Shown: piece after piece, positions 42,595-51,121 of the stretch
Numbering within the stretch: the first letter of the stretch is position 1
Layout: every line of letters begins with the position of its first letter
Assembly (NCBI GenBank): GCA_017445585.1
Contig: JAFSTX010000080.1
Span: 18,943-82,942, forward strand
DNA: 64,000 nucleotides
Origin: Lachnospiraceae bacterium
GTDB lineage: Bacteria; Bacillota; Clostridia; Lachnospirales; Lachnospiraceae
Direction: 5' to 3'
Notes under the pieces: model-generated
The model's database searches: none
Told to the model about the DNA's origin: nothing
The model's input: the letters and a program-made list of their open reading frames with translations, nothing else
Program-made: the position numbers and the translations under genes

Positions 42595-43104
42595 ATGAAA
42601 TGTTATTATGTACAAAATTGCAGCGGAGAGGCATATAGAAGATTCGTTGAAATAATGCTCAGGGAAAGCACAGCCTTTTCTGTTGTATCGTTTATGACGC
42701 AGAAGAATGCACGTATTCCAAAAGTCATAAAGGAATTTAAGGAGGCTATTTCTGCCCTTAAGATTTATTCTGCAGATACAAATCATTGGCCCGGCATGAT
42801 CAGTTTCGATCAAAGAAGCTGTTACAGATTGTTTGCATTCAAGTCGGATCCGCAGCCTCTGGATCAGTTGCGTATGGTCAACAGCCTATACGAGTGGGAT
42901 TATCCGGATCATCCTTTGGATCTGTGCTTTTATAAAAACGGATACGTTCTGTTTGCATCCTGTGCTCATGAAATGTGGAACAAGTTGTATACACAAGATG
43001 AAGGATTGATAAAAGAACTGTCTGATGCCGGAATGGTTATAACGAGAGAAAAAGATATCCCTGATGAAGAACTATATTACGATAAAAAACTGGCGAAGGT
43101 CTGA
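42595..43104 (+). CDS. Orphan protein of unknown function
   Basis: 169 residues from ATG 42595, which follows AGGTGA; GTG 42583 is possible. No signal peptide or membrane helix. It is rich in aromatic residues (CYYVQNC, HWPGMISFDQRSCYRLFAF, YEWDYPDHPLDLCFYKNGYVLFASC). I recognise no family. Codon use is relaxed and AT-rich compared with the surrounding chromosome, and its neighbours are a broken gene and a recombinase, so recent acquisition is likely. Confidence 0.7.
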   Translation: MKCYYVQNCSGEAYRRFVEIMLRESTAFSVVSFMTQKNARIPKVIKEFKEAISALKIYSADTNHWPGMISFDQRSCYRLFAFKSDPQPLDQLRMVNSLYEWDYPDHPLDLCFYKNGYVLFASCAHEMWNKLYTQDEGLIKELSDAGMVITREKDIPDEELYYDKKLAKV

Positions 43105-43251
43105 GTTTACCATGATTCAGAGTGTCTTACGTGTTTTTTGTATCCTGCAAAACAGCAGATATAATTGATTGTGTTATAGTGAAAGAAGACAAAACCAGGG
43201 CAATATTCATGTGAGAAATATATTTGTTTTACGAGAGCAAGGAAAAATGCC

Positions 43252-43472
43252 ATGAACAAGAAAAAAATGAACTCTAATTCAGAAAACCCAATAATTGGAG
43301 CAGAATTGATGTATTAGAAATAGAAGAGTGGCGGGAAAGTCCCGGAACTAGCAGGTTTGAGTTTACTGGACACCCTGCACCACGAGCAATCAGAACAAAA
43401 TTTGTAAATATGCGTATTCCTTCACGTTACAGGCGCAAAGGGATGGCTGCACCAATACTTTATAAGGGTTAG
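43252..43472 (+). pseudogene. Small gene with a one-base frameshift
   Basis: ATG 43252, with GGAAAA upstream, opens a frame that stops after 21 codons (TAG 43315-43317). From about 43287 the next frame reads NNWSRIDVLEIEEW...RYRRKGMAAPILYKG to TAG at 43470-43472. One extra base in the AAAACCC run (about 43284-43290) would merge both into a basic protein of about 73 residues. No family is recognised. It lies in AT-rich accessory DNA between the orphan gene and the recombinase. Confidence 0.5.
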
Positions 43473-43491
43473 TTATTCTCCGTGTTTTTTC

Positions 43492-44559
43492 TCAGTCTTT
43501 CTCCCTCAACTTCACCACATTCCTTGCGCTGCGCCGCCTGTCGTCCTCGATGGCGGCGTAGTGTTTGCGTGTAGTGTTTACGTCTGAGTGGCCCAGGACG
43601 TCCGCCACGAGATAGATATCGCCGGTCTCGCGGTACAGGTTGGTGCCGTAGGTACTGCGCAGCTTGTGCGGCGTGATGTTTTTAAGTGTAGTGACCGTAC
43701 GGGCGTACTTTTTTACCAGATTCTCGACGCTGCGCACGCTCATGCGCTTCATCTGCAGCGAGAGAAAGAACGCATTCTCGTGACCGGTGATGGGGATCTC
43801 CTTTTTGCGCTGCTCGTAGTAGAGCAGGAGAGCTTCTTCGACCTCGTCGCTGAAATATACGATAACTTCCTTGCCGCCCTTGCGGTGGATATGGATGCCG
43901 GCGTTTTTGAAATCCACGTCGCCTATGTCGAGCCCCACGCACTCCGACACACGGATCCCGGTACCGAGCAGGAGAGTCATGAGCGCCAGATCGCGTATCT
44001 TTGTCTTATCGTGAAAGGCCTGCTGATGTTTGGTCAGCTTTTCGCCAGATTCCACGGAATCGAGCAGAAGAGCGACCTCGTCTATATCGAGCCTGATTAT
44101 CTCTTTTTCATGCAATTTGGGCAGCGTAACGAGCGCTGCAGGATTAGTGACTATTTGTTCTTTTTTGAAATAGTAGTTGTAAAAAGTCTTAAGAGAAGAT
44201 ACTTTGCGGATGATCCCGCGCTCCTGGTTGATCCTCTCGAGATTCCGCCCGTCCTCGCAGTGATAGAATTTCAGATATTCCATATAATCCTCGATATCGG
44301 CCGCCTTAACCTCGTCGAGATCCTTTACGCCGATATCGACGATCTGCATGCCTTTAAAATGCGGATGCGAGGAGATCAGAAACTCAAAAAATACATGCAG
44401 ATCGTAGGCGTAGGCTATGCGGGTGCGCGATGAGGTCGTCGGCTCGATGCCGCGGAAAAACTGCCTGACAAAGGCCGGCAGAGAGGCCGTCAGCTCTCTG
44501 AGCTTAAGAGTGTTAAGCATATCTACCTGTTCGTGATAAGGTCTGTTTCCCGATGCCAT
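43492..44559 (-). CDS. Tyrosine recombinase, XerC/D-like
   Basis: 355 residues. SAM-like N-terminal DNA-binding domain about 15-150. The catalytic domain has Arg in GTGIRVSECVGLD (about 205), Lys in HRKGGKE (about 231), HKLR (about 297-300), His in LGHSDVNTT (about 323) and Tyr nucleophile in HYAAIED (about 333). The order R-K-HxxR-H-Y is complete, so it should be active. ATG 44559 follows AAAGGAGG, which itself begins right after the ttcA-like stop, so the two genes are one transcript. It could be a housekeeping or element-borne integrase; no att repeats were identified. Confidence 0.9.
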   Translation of the reverse strand: MASGNRPYHEQVDMLNTLKLRELTASLPAFVRQFFRGIEPTTSSRTRIAYAYDLHVFFEFLISSHPHFKGMQIVDIGVKDLDEVKAADIEDYMEYLKFYHCEDGRNLERINQERGIIRKVSSLKTFYNYYFKKEQIVTNPAALVTLPKLHEKEIIRLDIDEVALLLDSVESGEKLTKHQQAFHDKTKIRDLALMTLLLGTGIRVSECVGLDIGDVDFKNAGIHIHRKGGKEVIVYFSDEVEEALLLYYEQRKKEIPITGHENAFFLSLQMKRMSVRSVENLVKKYARTVTTLKNITPHKLRSTYGTNLYRETGDIYLVADVLGHSDVNTTRKHYAAIEDDRRRSARNVVKLREKD

Positions 44560-44574
44560 ATCGGTTTTCCTCCT

Positions 44575-45306
44575 TTACTCTGTATCCCCGCGGCCCCAGC
44601 CGTCTATGCCGGAGCCTACGATAGCTGTGAACATCCTGTTTTTGACGCCCGGAGCCTCGCGGTTAAGATCCTTTATGAGGTCCTTGGCATACTCGCGGCG
44701 CGTGAAGCCGTCCGCAGGGCAGGGATTCTTCTGGACAGGCAGATGATACATGTTTTTAAAGCCGATGACGTCGGCCTCGTCCATATATATGAGCGGGCGT
44801 ATGAGCGTCAGGTCCATACGGTCCAGATATGTGACGGGCGCAAAGGTATGGAGCCTGCCTTCGTATATAAGCGACATCAGCAGCGTCTCGACGATATCGT
44901 CCTTGTGGTGGGCATAGGCGATCTTGTTGCAGCCGAGCTCCCTTGCTTTGGTATTAAAGGCGCCTTTGCGCAGCTTTGCGCACAGCGAACAGGGATTGCT
45001 TTCCTGGCGCACGTTAAAGACGATTTCAGCCACTTCGGAGGGAACTATAGTATAATTTACCCTTAAATCCCTGCAAAGCGCCTCTATGGGCGCGTAAGAG
45101 ACCTTCTCGGCGAATCCGAGGTCAACGGATATGGCTTCCAGCTCGAAATGCACCGGATAGAAACGCCTGATCTCGGCCATGGCGTACAGAAGAGTAAGAG
45201 AGTCTTTGCCTCCGGATACGCCTATGGCGATGCGGTCACCCTCGTCTATCATGTGATAGTCGTCCAGCGCCTTTCTGACGCGGCTCATAACCTGCTGAAG
45301 CTTCAT
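44575..45306 (-). CDS. ttcA: TtcA family tRNA 2-thiolation protein
   Basis: 243 residues from ATG 45306, which follows AAAGGA. PP-loop ATP pyrophosphatase motif GVSGGKDSLTLLY (about 35-47). CSLCAKLRKGAF (CxxC, about 118-129) and NPCPADG supply the Fe-S ligands of the TtcA/TtuA group. AYAHHKDDIVETLLMS is a further hallmark. It probably thiolates C32 of tRNAs. It is transcribed from a distant promoter with a leader of about 220 bases and is followed by the recombinase gene. Confidence 0.88.
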   Translation of the reverse strand: MKLQQVMSRVRKALDDYHMIDEGDRIAIGVSGGKDSLTLLYAMAEIRRFYPVHFELEAISVDLGFAEKVSYAPIEALCRDLRVNYTIVPSEVAEIVFNVRQESNPCSLCAKLRKGAFNTKARELGCNKIAYAHHKDDIVETLLMSLIYEGRLHTFAPVTYLDRMDLTLIRPLIYMDEADVIGFKNMYHLPVQKNPCPADGFTRREYAKDLIKDLNREAPGVKNRMFTAIVGSGIDGWGRGDTE

Positions 45307-45535
45307 ATTTCGATTCCTTTCAATCGGCCGTATTTGCACCTGATATCTATACGTCCGATGCGCGCAGCCAACGGCGCTGACCCCGTGCACCTCGCAAGAA
45401 GAGCAGGGGCAGCCACTTCATTTCATACGGATCAGGTAATGCTGCACGGTACAAGCAGCGTTTTTTCGCTCCGTATTTACATGTATCAATTTATTCGCAA
45501 AAGAACACTTTAACGAATAGTTTAAGTCAAAGAGA
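45307..45535 (-). other. Long untranslated leader of the ttcA-like gene
   Basis: About 229 bases separate the promoter from the start codon. The leader holds a small AGCG-A6-CGCT hairpin and GC-rich segments near the gene. No T-box, S-box or other riboswitch class was recognised and no ORF of note is present. Confidence 0.4.
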
Positions 45536-45564
45536 AGTATATAATACCGAGATGCACCTGTCAA
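45536..45564 (-). promoter_or_regulatory. Promoter of the ttcA-recombinase unit
   Basis: Minus strand TTGACA (45559-45564), 17 bp, TATACT (45536-45541): near-consensus sigma-A type. Confidence 0.8.
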
Positions 45565-45710
45565 GCGTTTTCGATGTATGCTGCAATACAATGTTGTCCG
45601 ATATGATCACTAATGCATGTAAACATGTTCTGAAATTTATTGAATATATGTCTTAATCTGTTGTATGCAACTTCGTTCGCTGCGGTATGTATTTATAATT
45701 ACATTGTCTG

Positions 45711-45763
45711 CATATAAATAATCAAGGGACTGCTGTTTTTGCAGTCCCTTGATTATTTATATG
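45711..45763. terminator. Perfect 23-bp stem, bidirectional terminator
   Basis: Bases 45711-45733 pair exactly with 45741-45763 around a 7-base loop. The GGGACTGC core is flanked by an A-rich left arm and T-rich right arm. It lies 64 bases after the LysR gene stop. No T run exists outside the stem, so a mobile inverted repeat is an alternative. Confidence 0.7.
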
Positions 45764-45827
45764 CTGTATCCGGTCGATGCATTTATCGTCCAAAAAGCTC
45801 TCGGGGCATTTTACGAGCTCCCTTTTA

Positions 45828-46733
45828 TCAGGTCATGTTCATGAAGTCGCTCAGAAGGTTCGGATTCTCGGCGAAATAATTGATAAAGTTCCTGACAGCC
45901 GGCGAAATGTAATTCTCACTGTTCCAGCACAGCCCAAGCTTGATCACGAACCTCGGATCGTTGATCCTGAGCGCATGGATGCTTTCTGGAAGGATTCCCA
46001 CAGGTCTGGGCGTAATGGCTACGCCGTGATTGGATCCGGCAAGTCCGTAAATGACGTTGTCCTGAGCCGTTTCGGCCATAATATTTATTTCGATATTATG
46101 TTCTTTTAAGATCAGATCGGTTTTTCGGCGCAGATACGTGTCTCTGTCGTATGCAATAAACTTCTCGCCGTTGATCTCATTCAGCTCAATGGATTCGCGC
46201 TCAGCCAGACGGTGTTCTTTGGATACAAGCAGGACAAGCTCGTGCTCGCCTATATCCAGGCAGTCTATATCTTCTGCTATCTCCACATTGCACAGAGCCA
46301 CGTCGTCGTTTCCGGAAGCTACCATATCATGGATCTTGTCATCTGAAGGGCCCTGATGGGTGTTAAAATGAGTATTCACCCTATCAGTGTCTGCTATATA
46401 TTTGGTGATGATATACGGGATAAAAGGCGCTATAGACGGCGGATAACATATGGATACGGTACCGCTGTCAGGATCAGTCTGTTCCTTGAGCATACGGATG
46501 CCTTCATTCAGTGTGTCGAGAGTGCCGTTAACATACGGCAGAAAAAGCTCTCCGTATTTGGTGAGCGCTATGGATTTGCCCTGTCTTGAGAACAGCTTGA
46601 CTCCGAGCTCGTCTTCGAAGTTCTGAATCGAATGGCTGAGTGTGGACTGTCCGATGATCAGTCTGTTTGCTGCCTTAGTAAAATGCTTGAGTTCGGCAAT
46701 GGTCTTAAAGTACGACAGTTGCTGCAGATTCAT
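45828..46733 (-). CDS. LysR family transcriptional regulator
   Basis: 301 residues from ATG 46733, which follows AGAGGAA. N-terminal winged helix-turn-helix (MNLQQLSYFKTIAELKHFTKAANRL...QSTLSHSIQNFEDELGVKLF) and a periplasmic-binding-protein-like effector domain from about 90. It has its own promoter, lies immediately downstream of the TRAP operon on the same strand, and probably controls that operon; the ligand may be the transported acid. Confidence 0.93.
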   Translation of the reverse strand: MNLQQLSYFKTIAELKHFTKAANRLIIGQSTLSHSIQNFEDELGVKLFSRQGKSIALTKYGELFLPYVNGTLDTLNEGIRMLKEQTDPDSGTVSICYPPSIAPFIPYIITKYIADTDRVNTHFNTHQGPSDDKIHDMVASGNDDVALCNVEIAEDIDCLDIGEHELVLLVSKEHRLAERESIELNEINGEKFIAYDRDTYLRRKTDLILKEHNIEINIMAETAQDNVIYGLAGSNHGVAITPRPVGILPESIHALRINDPRFVIKLGLCWNSENYISPAVRNFINYFAENPNLLSDFMNMT

Positions 46734-46796
46734 GTGTTCCTCTTCTCTCACAAGTTATAACGGGAATTAAGTTAAAACTTTTAATTATTTTTTGAA

Positions 46797-46825
46797 ATTA
46801 TACATTATCTAAAACGGTTTGACAA
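46797..46825 (-). promoter_or_regulatory. LysR gene promoter
   Basis: Minus strand TTGTCA (46820-46825), 17 bp, TATAAT (46797-46802). The surrounding DNA is strongly AT-rich and could hold an autoregulatory site. Confidence 0.75.
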
Positions 46826-46939
46826 CATATTTTTGAAAAAAAATAATGATTCTTATGTTTTGATTTCATGAAAGCTTTCCTGAAAGAAATAAAACTTCGC
46901 TTCTTTGAAATGTTGTATATAGAGATAAGTATTACGCAA

Positions 46940-46969
46940 ATAAGAAAGACGGCACGCGAGGTGCCGTCT
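46940..46969 (-). terminator. Terminator of the TRAP operon
   Basis: Minus strand AGACGGCAC, short loop, GTGCCGTCT, then TTTCTTA. Confidence 0.8.
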
Positions 46970-46996
46970 CCCTTAAGTATTCAGTTGTAATTCTGA

Positions 46997-48097
46997 TTAC
47001 TGAAGAGCAGCCTGAAGCTTGGAACCAAGGCCGTTAACGTCAGCATCGATCTTGGTGTAGAGTTCCTGAACAGCGGGAAGGTTGATGATGGTGTTGTAGA
47101 AATCTGCATCATACTCGATCATCTCCATGCCGCCATCGGTAAGGAGCTTCTTGTTGTCAAGATCAAGGTTGGTCAGGCTGGGAGCGATCTCAGCAGTGGC
47201 CTTCTGAACTGCCTCAGCGATAGCTTCCTGATAAGCAGGATCAAGGCTGTCATAGAACTCCTTGTTCATAGCCATCTGGTTGCAGTACAGGATGTGGTTG
47301 GTCAGAGCAAGATACTTCTGAACTTCCTCAAAGTGAGCGCCTGCGCAGGTGTCAGCGGCGTTCTCCTGAGCCTGGATCAGACCGTTGCGGAGAGCATCCG
47401 GAACGTCAGCCCAGCCAAGAGGAGTGGGTTCAGCGCCAAGTGCCTGCCAGAATGCCATATGGTTCTGGTTGTTCATGGTACGGATCTGCAGTCCCTTGAA
47501 GTCGTCGATGGTCTTGAGTTCCTTATTGGAAGTGGTCAGACGGAAGGTAGCGCCCTGAAGGAATCCAAGAAGAACGAATCCCTTGTCGTTGTAAGCGGCC
47601 TTCATGCCCTGAGTGAACTCGTTGTCGCCGTTGATGGCCTTGTCGATGGTAGCAGCATCATAAGCAGCAAATACCATGGGCAGGTCGAAAGCAGCCATCT
47701 CGGGAACATAAGCCACGATAGGGGCGGTCTGGGAAACCTGGAACTGGATGTCGTTGGTCTGAAGCATGTTGATGATGGGCTCGTCTCCGCCGAACTCACT
47801 GTTGGGATGATACTCAACGGTAAGCTTATTGCCGGTGATCTCAGCTACATACTTTGCGAATGCTTCGCCCCAAAGCTGTCCGGCAGCGCCTACTGCGCAG
47901 GCATCTGCACCGATCATGACAACGGGATCAAGAGCATCATACTTGCCTGCTTCTGCGGGCTGAGTGTCAGCCTGAGAATCTGCAGCAGGAGTGGAACCGT
48001 CAGCAGGAGCTGCCGATGAACCGTCGCCGCTGCCGCCACATGCTACCATGGAAAGGACCATGATAAGTGACAGTACAAGAGCTAAAACTTTTTTCAT
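46997..48097 (-). CDS. dctP: TRAP transporter solute-binding lipoprotein (DctP)
   Basis: 366 residues. Starts ATGATG follow GGAGG; the second ATG (48097) has better spacing. The signal peptide ends in SMVACGG, a lipobox, followed by a Ser/Ala/Pro/Asp linker, so the protein is anchored outside the membrane. The DctP fold is clear: VEYHPNSEFGGDEPIINML, RLTTSNKELKTIDDFKGLQIRTM (Arg that clamps the ligand carboxylate), ALGAEPTPLGWADVPDALRNG. It captures an organic acid for the DctQM permease. It is last in the operon, after the permease. Confidence 0.93.
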   Translation of the reverse strand: MKKVLALVLSLIMVLSMVACGGSGDGSSAAPADGSTPAADSQADTQPAEAGKYDALDPVVMIGADACAVGAAGQLWGEAFAKYVAEITGNKLTVEYHPNSEFGGDEPIINMLQTNDIQFQVSQTAPIVAYVPEMAAFDLPMVFAAYDAATIDKAINGDNEFTQGMKAAYNDKGFVLLGFLQGATFRLTTSNKELKTIDDFKGLQIRTMNNQNHMAFWQALGAEPTPLGWADVPDALRNGLIQAQENAADTCAGAHFEEVQKYLALTNHILYCNQMAMNKEFYDSLDPAYQEAIAEAVQKATAEIAPSLTNLDLDNKKLLTDGGMEMIEYDADFYNTIINLPAVQELYTKIDADVNGLGSKLQAALQ

Positions 48098-48160
48098 CAT
48101 TTTTCCTCCGTGAAAAAATCTATTATGTAAACGCACTATTGCGTGTACACCGTAATTCTA

Positions 48161-49459
48161 TCAACCAAGCAGTATGGTCGAGAAGAAAGGCACGTAAGTA
48201 ATAAGGAACAGCGCGATTGCAAACATTATCATGAATGGCAGAGCCTTCTTTGCAATCGGCATTGGTTCATCCTTTGCCAGATTCGCAGCCACGAACAGGT
48301 CAAGTCCAAAGGGAGGGGTGGCAAGTCCGATGGACAGGCAGCAAACCAGGATAACGCCGAAGTGGAATTCATTGACTCCAAGCTGCTGAACAGCAGGCAG
48401 CATAACGGGAGACAGGATAACGATGGCGGGACCGGTATCCATAACCATGCCGAGCAGCAGGAACAGGATGACGAGAACCGTAAGCAGCGCATACTTATTG
48501 CCGAAGGTATTGACAAGGAAATCCTTGACCAGGGTGGTAACATTTGTAAATGAAAGTACGCGGGCAAAGGCAATGGCGAATGCCAGAACGAATGCCAGAC
48601 CGCCATAGGTCTTAACCGCACTGCAGAACATGTTCCAGAGATCCTTGAGCTTGATCGACTTATAGAAGAAGAAGGAAACGATCAGAGCATAGATGACGGA
48701 AACGCCGGCAGCCTCGGTAGGTGTAAACAGACCGGAGTATATACCGCCGAGGATGATGACAGGGCAAAGCAGAGCCAGGAAGCTGTCCTTGAAAAGATGC
48801 CACAGGCCATTTCCCTTGAGCTCGGCCAGACGGGCATCGATCTTCTCTCTGTCCTCACCGTGCTTGCGGCAGTAGAATACGGCATAGGCCATCATGAAGA
48901 CACCGATGAGTATGCCGGGGATAATACCTGCCAGGAACAGACGTCCGACAGATACGTTCGTAGCCAGACCATACAGAACAAAGGGGATCGAAGGAGGAAT
49001 GATAACTCCCAGACCTCCGGATACGGCTACTATGGCTGCGGAGAATTTCTTTTCATAGCCAAGCGATACCAGGAAGGGGATCGTCATGGAACCGACGGCA
49101 GCTGTCGTTGCGGGACCGGAACCCGATATGGCACCGTAGAAAAGACAGGTAACTATAACGGCGCAGGGGATACCGCCTCTGAATTTGCCGACGAAATATG
49201 AGAAGAAATTAAAGAGCCTTCTTGAGATGCCGCCTTCTGCCATGATGACACCGCCCAGAATAAACAGCGGGACAGCCAGGATAGGCGTAGAATCGGCACC
49301 GGCATAAGTGTTGTTGATGAGAGCTAATACAGAACCGCCCTTACCGGTAAGCAGGATAGGGGCAAGTGAACCCAGAACCATTGATGTAGCGATCGGAACT
49401 GCCAGTACGATGGCTCCCAGGAAAACAACGAATAAAAGTATTGCAGCTGTTCCTACCAT
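48161..49459 (-). CDS. dctM: TRAP transporter large permease (DctM)
   Basis: 432 residues, about twelve membrane helices. FYGAISGSGPATTAAVGSM, GVIIPPSIPFVLYG and GLFTPTEAAGVSV are conserved in DctM, as is the final LATPPFGLDLFV. It imports the substrate using a cation gradient. Its ATG overlaps the DctQ stop by one base. Confidence 0.95.
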   Translation of the reverse strand: MVGTAAILLFVVFLGAIVLAVPIATSMVLGSLAPILLTGKGGSVLALINNTYAGADSTPILAVPLFILGGVIMAEGGISRRLFNFFSYFVGKFRGGIPCAVIVTCLFYGAISGSGPATTAAVGSMTIPFLVSLGYEKKFSAAIVAVSGGLGVIIPPSIPFVLYGLATNVSVGRLFLAGIIPGILIGVFMMAYAVFYCRKHGEDREKIDARLAELKGNGLWHLFKDSFLALLCPVIILGGIYSGLFTPTEAAGVSVIYALIVSFFFYKSIKLKDLWNMFCSAVKTYGGLAFVLAFAIAFARVLSFTNVTTLVKDFLVNTFGNKYALLTVLVILFLLLGMVMDTGPAIVILSPVMLPAVQQLGVNEFHFGVILVCCLSIGLATPPFGLDLFVAANLAKDEPMPIAKKALPFMIMFAIALFLITYVPFFSTILLG

Positions 49460-50040
49460 TATGCCTCTCCTCCTTTCTCGGTTTCGAGACCCTCGGACCT
49501 CTTGGCAGCCTCGGCTTCTTCCTCGGCGTCCTTGATGGCCTGCTCCTTGGAGCTGAGTGTCTTATCTTTGACATGCATCAGATGGATTATCGCTACCTGT
49601 AATGCGCGTAAAGCACCAAGTCCGAAACCAACGATAATAACGATCATTATAATCCAGGTGGGCCACTCCATCGCGGGAGTAAACTGTCCGCCTGTTTTGG
49701 CAGCTGCAACGACGCCAAATGAATGATAGCAAAGGAATCCGTATACAACGCAGTTAATCAGATCGACAACGATGTTCCAGATGTTGCGGACCAGTGAAGG
49801 CAGCTGCTCCATGACTATACTCACGCGCAGCATATTCATGTGACGGATGGTATAAGGTACTGTCAGGAAAACCGTCCAGATCCAGCAGATACGGCAGAAC
49901 TCCTCAGCCCAGGTAAAAGTGGGAATAAACGGGAGCTTGCGCACTACTACCTGTGCGAACTCGACGACAGTAATAACGATGAGAATCAGAACGATCAGAG
50001 TCTCTTCGAAATGCTTGTCGAGCCATTTGATGAATTTCAT
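49459..50040 (-). CDS. dctQ: TRAP transporter small permease (DctQ)
   Basis: 193 residues from ATG 50040, after GGAGGAG; the frame from 50076 overlaps the preceding gene. Four membrane helices with the conserved TFTWAEEFCRICWIWTVF segment and a charged Lys/Glu-rich tail (about 165-193). It pairs with DctM. Confidence 0.92.
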   Translation of the reverse strand: MKFIKWLDKHFEETLIVLILIVITVVEFAQVVVRKLPFIPTFTWAEEFCRICWIWTVFLTVPYTIRHMNMLRVSIVMEQLPSLVRNIWNIVVDLINCVVYGFLCYHSFGVVAAAKTGGQFTPAMEWPTWIIMIVIIVGFGLGALRALQVAIIHLMHVKDKTLSSKEQAIKDAEEEAEAAKRSEGLETEKGGEA

Positions 50041-50062
50041 AGAACTCTCTCCTCCCCGGCAA

Positions 50063-50935
50063 TTATTTGCCATCAATTATATCGAGAAGCTCCTGACGCA
50101 TGGCATCCTCGGGACGAGCGGCACCGCCTGTCCAAAGCTCTACCTGACGAACGCCCTGATACAGAGACATCTCAAGACCGTTTATGATAATCCTGCAGCC
50201 GACTTCCTTTGCTTCGCGAAGGAAACGGGTCTCGCCTGGATTGTAGGTGGCATCGAAGCAGACATGCTTGGGAAGAAGGTAGCTCTTGTCAACAGGAGTC
50301 TTGTCCTCTTTGCCCTTCATGCCAAGGCCGGAAAGATTAAGGACAATGTCGGACTCGGCTACGCCGGCTTTGATAGTCTCCTCGTCTCCTACGGCTACGG
50401 GCACGCAGACGCCGGGGAAGAATTTGTTTATGTTGTCGCAGAGATCCTCGCGGACTTCCTGAAAGACGTCAGCGATATAGAGCCTCTTTGCGCCGGCATT
50501 TGCCAGCTCAAAGCAGACGCTGCGTCCGGCGCCGCCGGCACCGAATGCGAACATGGTAAGACCTGTAAGATCGCCTACATGCTCCTTGATGCTGCGAAGA
50601 GCGCCGTATCCGTCAGTATTGTATCCGATGAGCTTGCCGTCCTCTGTCTTGACAACGGTATTCGAAGACCCCATCTTCTCGCAGAGCGGATCATAACCGT
50701 CCAGATACTTCATAACCTCGACCTTGTTGGGCTTGGTCACTGCACAGCCGGCAAAAGGCATATAGCGCACGCCGTTGATAACATCAGCGAGGTGATCGTT
50801 ACCGACTTCCGAATAGAAATACAACATGTTCAGACCGGCAGCCTTGTAACCGGCATTCTGCATGCGTGCGGCGAATGACTGTCCGAGGGGAGTACCGATC
50901 AATGTAATGAACTTGGTATTGATGTTGACTTCCAT
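50063..50935 (-). CDS. Shikimate dehydrogenase-like protein of the TRAP operon
   Basis: 290 residues from ATG 50935, after AAAGGAG. Two-domain AroE fold: substrate domain with AVTKPNK (catalytic Lys) and YNTDGYG (catalytic Asp), and the nucleotide-binding loop FGAGGAGRS. The N-terminal loop that binds the shikimate carboxylate normally reads with two Ser (xxHSxSPxMxN); here it is GTPLGQSFAARMQN, so the second Ser and the Pro are Ala. NGLEMSLYQGVRQVELWTG closes the family. As first gene of a transporter operon it probably oxidises an imported quinate- or shikimate-like acid, or another substrate, rather than making shikimate. Confidence 0.87.
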   Translation of the reverse strand: MEVNINTKFITLIGTPLGQSFAARMQNAGYKAAGLNMLYFYSEVGNDHLADVINGVRYMPFAGCAVTKPNKVEVMKYLDGYDPLCEKMGSSNTVVKTEDGKLIGYNTDGYGALRSIKEHVGDLTGLTMFAFGAGGAGRSVCFELANAGAKRLYIADVFQEVREDLCDNINKFFPGVCVPVAVGDEETIKAGVAESDIVLNLSGLGMKGKEDKTPVDKSYLLPKHVCFDATYNPGETRFLREAKEVGCRIIINGLEMSLYQGVRQVELWTGGAARPEDAMRQELLDIIDGK

Positions 50936-50980
50936 CTTATCTCCTTTCATGTAGGCATACTTCTGCTTTATGGCAGAATT

Positions 50981-50986
50981 ATTATA
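50981..50986 (-). promoter_or_regulatory. -10 element of the TRAP operon
   Basis: Minus strand TATAAT, about 45 bases upstream of the AroE-like start. No clear -35; paired repeats occupy that region. Confidence 0.5.
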
Positions 50987-50991
50987 AAGAA

Positions 50992-51022
50992 ATTTTACAA
51001 ATAATTATAAGATTTTACAAAT
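50992..51022. promoter_or_regulatory. Two identical 11-bp sites 20 bp apart
   Basis: ATTTTACAAAT occurs at 50992-51002 and 51012-51022, two helical turns apart, across the expected -35 region of the TRAP operon. This is a typical layout for a dimeric regulator on one DNA face, perhaps the LysR protein encoded downstream. Confidence 0.5.
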
Positions 51023-51082
51023 GATATATATACATTTATTCTATTAAGGAATTTCATGGTATACAAAATGGAATAGAAAAAG

Positions 51083-51110
51083 AAAAAACTCGCGCCAGGG
51101 CGAGCTTTTT
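51083..51110. terminator. Terminator between PepSY gene and TRAP operon
   Basis: CTCGC, 6-base loop, GCGAG with A-rich left and T-rich right sides; on the minus strand it ends in TTTTTTC. Confidence 0.75.
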
Positions 51111-51121
51111 ATTAAAAAACG

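Noticed and set aside
45307..45535. Riboswitch or T-box in the ttcA leader
   Set aside because: No conserved riboswitch or T-box sequence could be identified in the leader.
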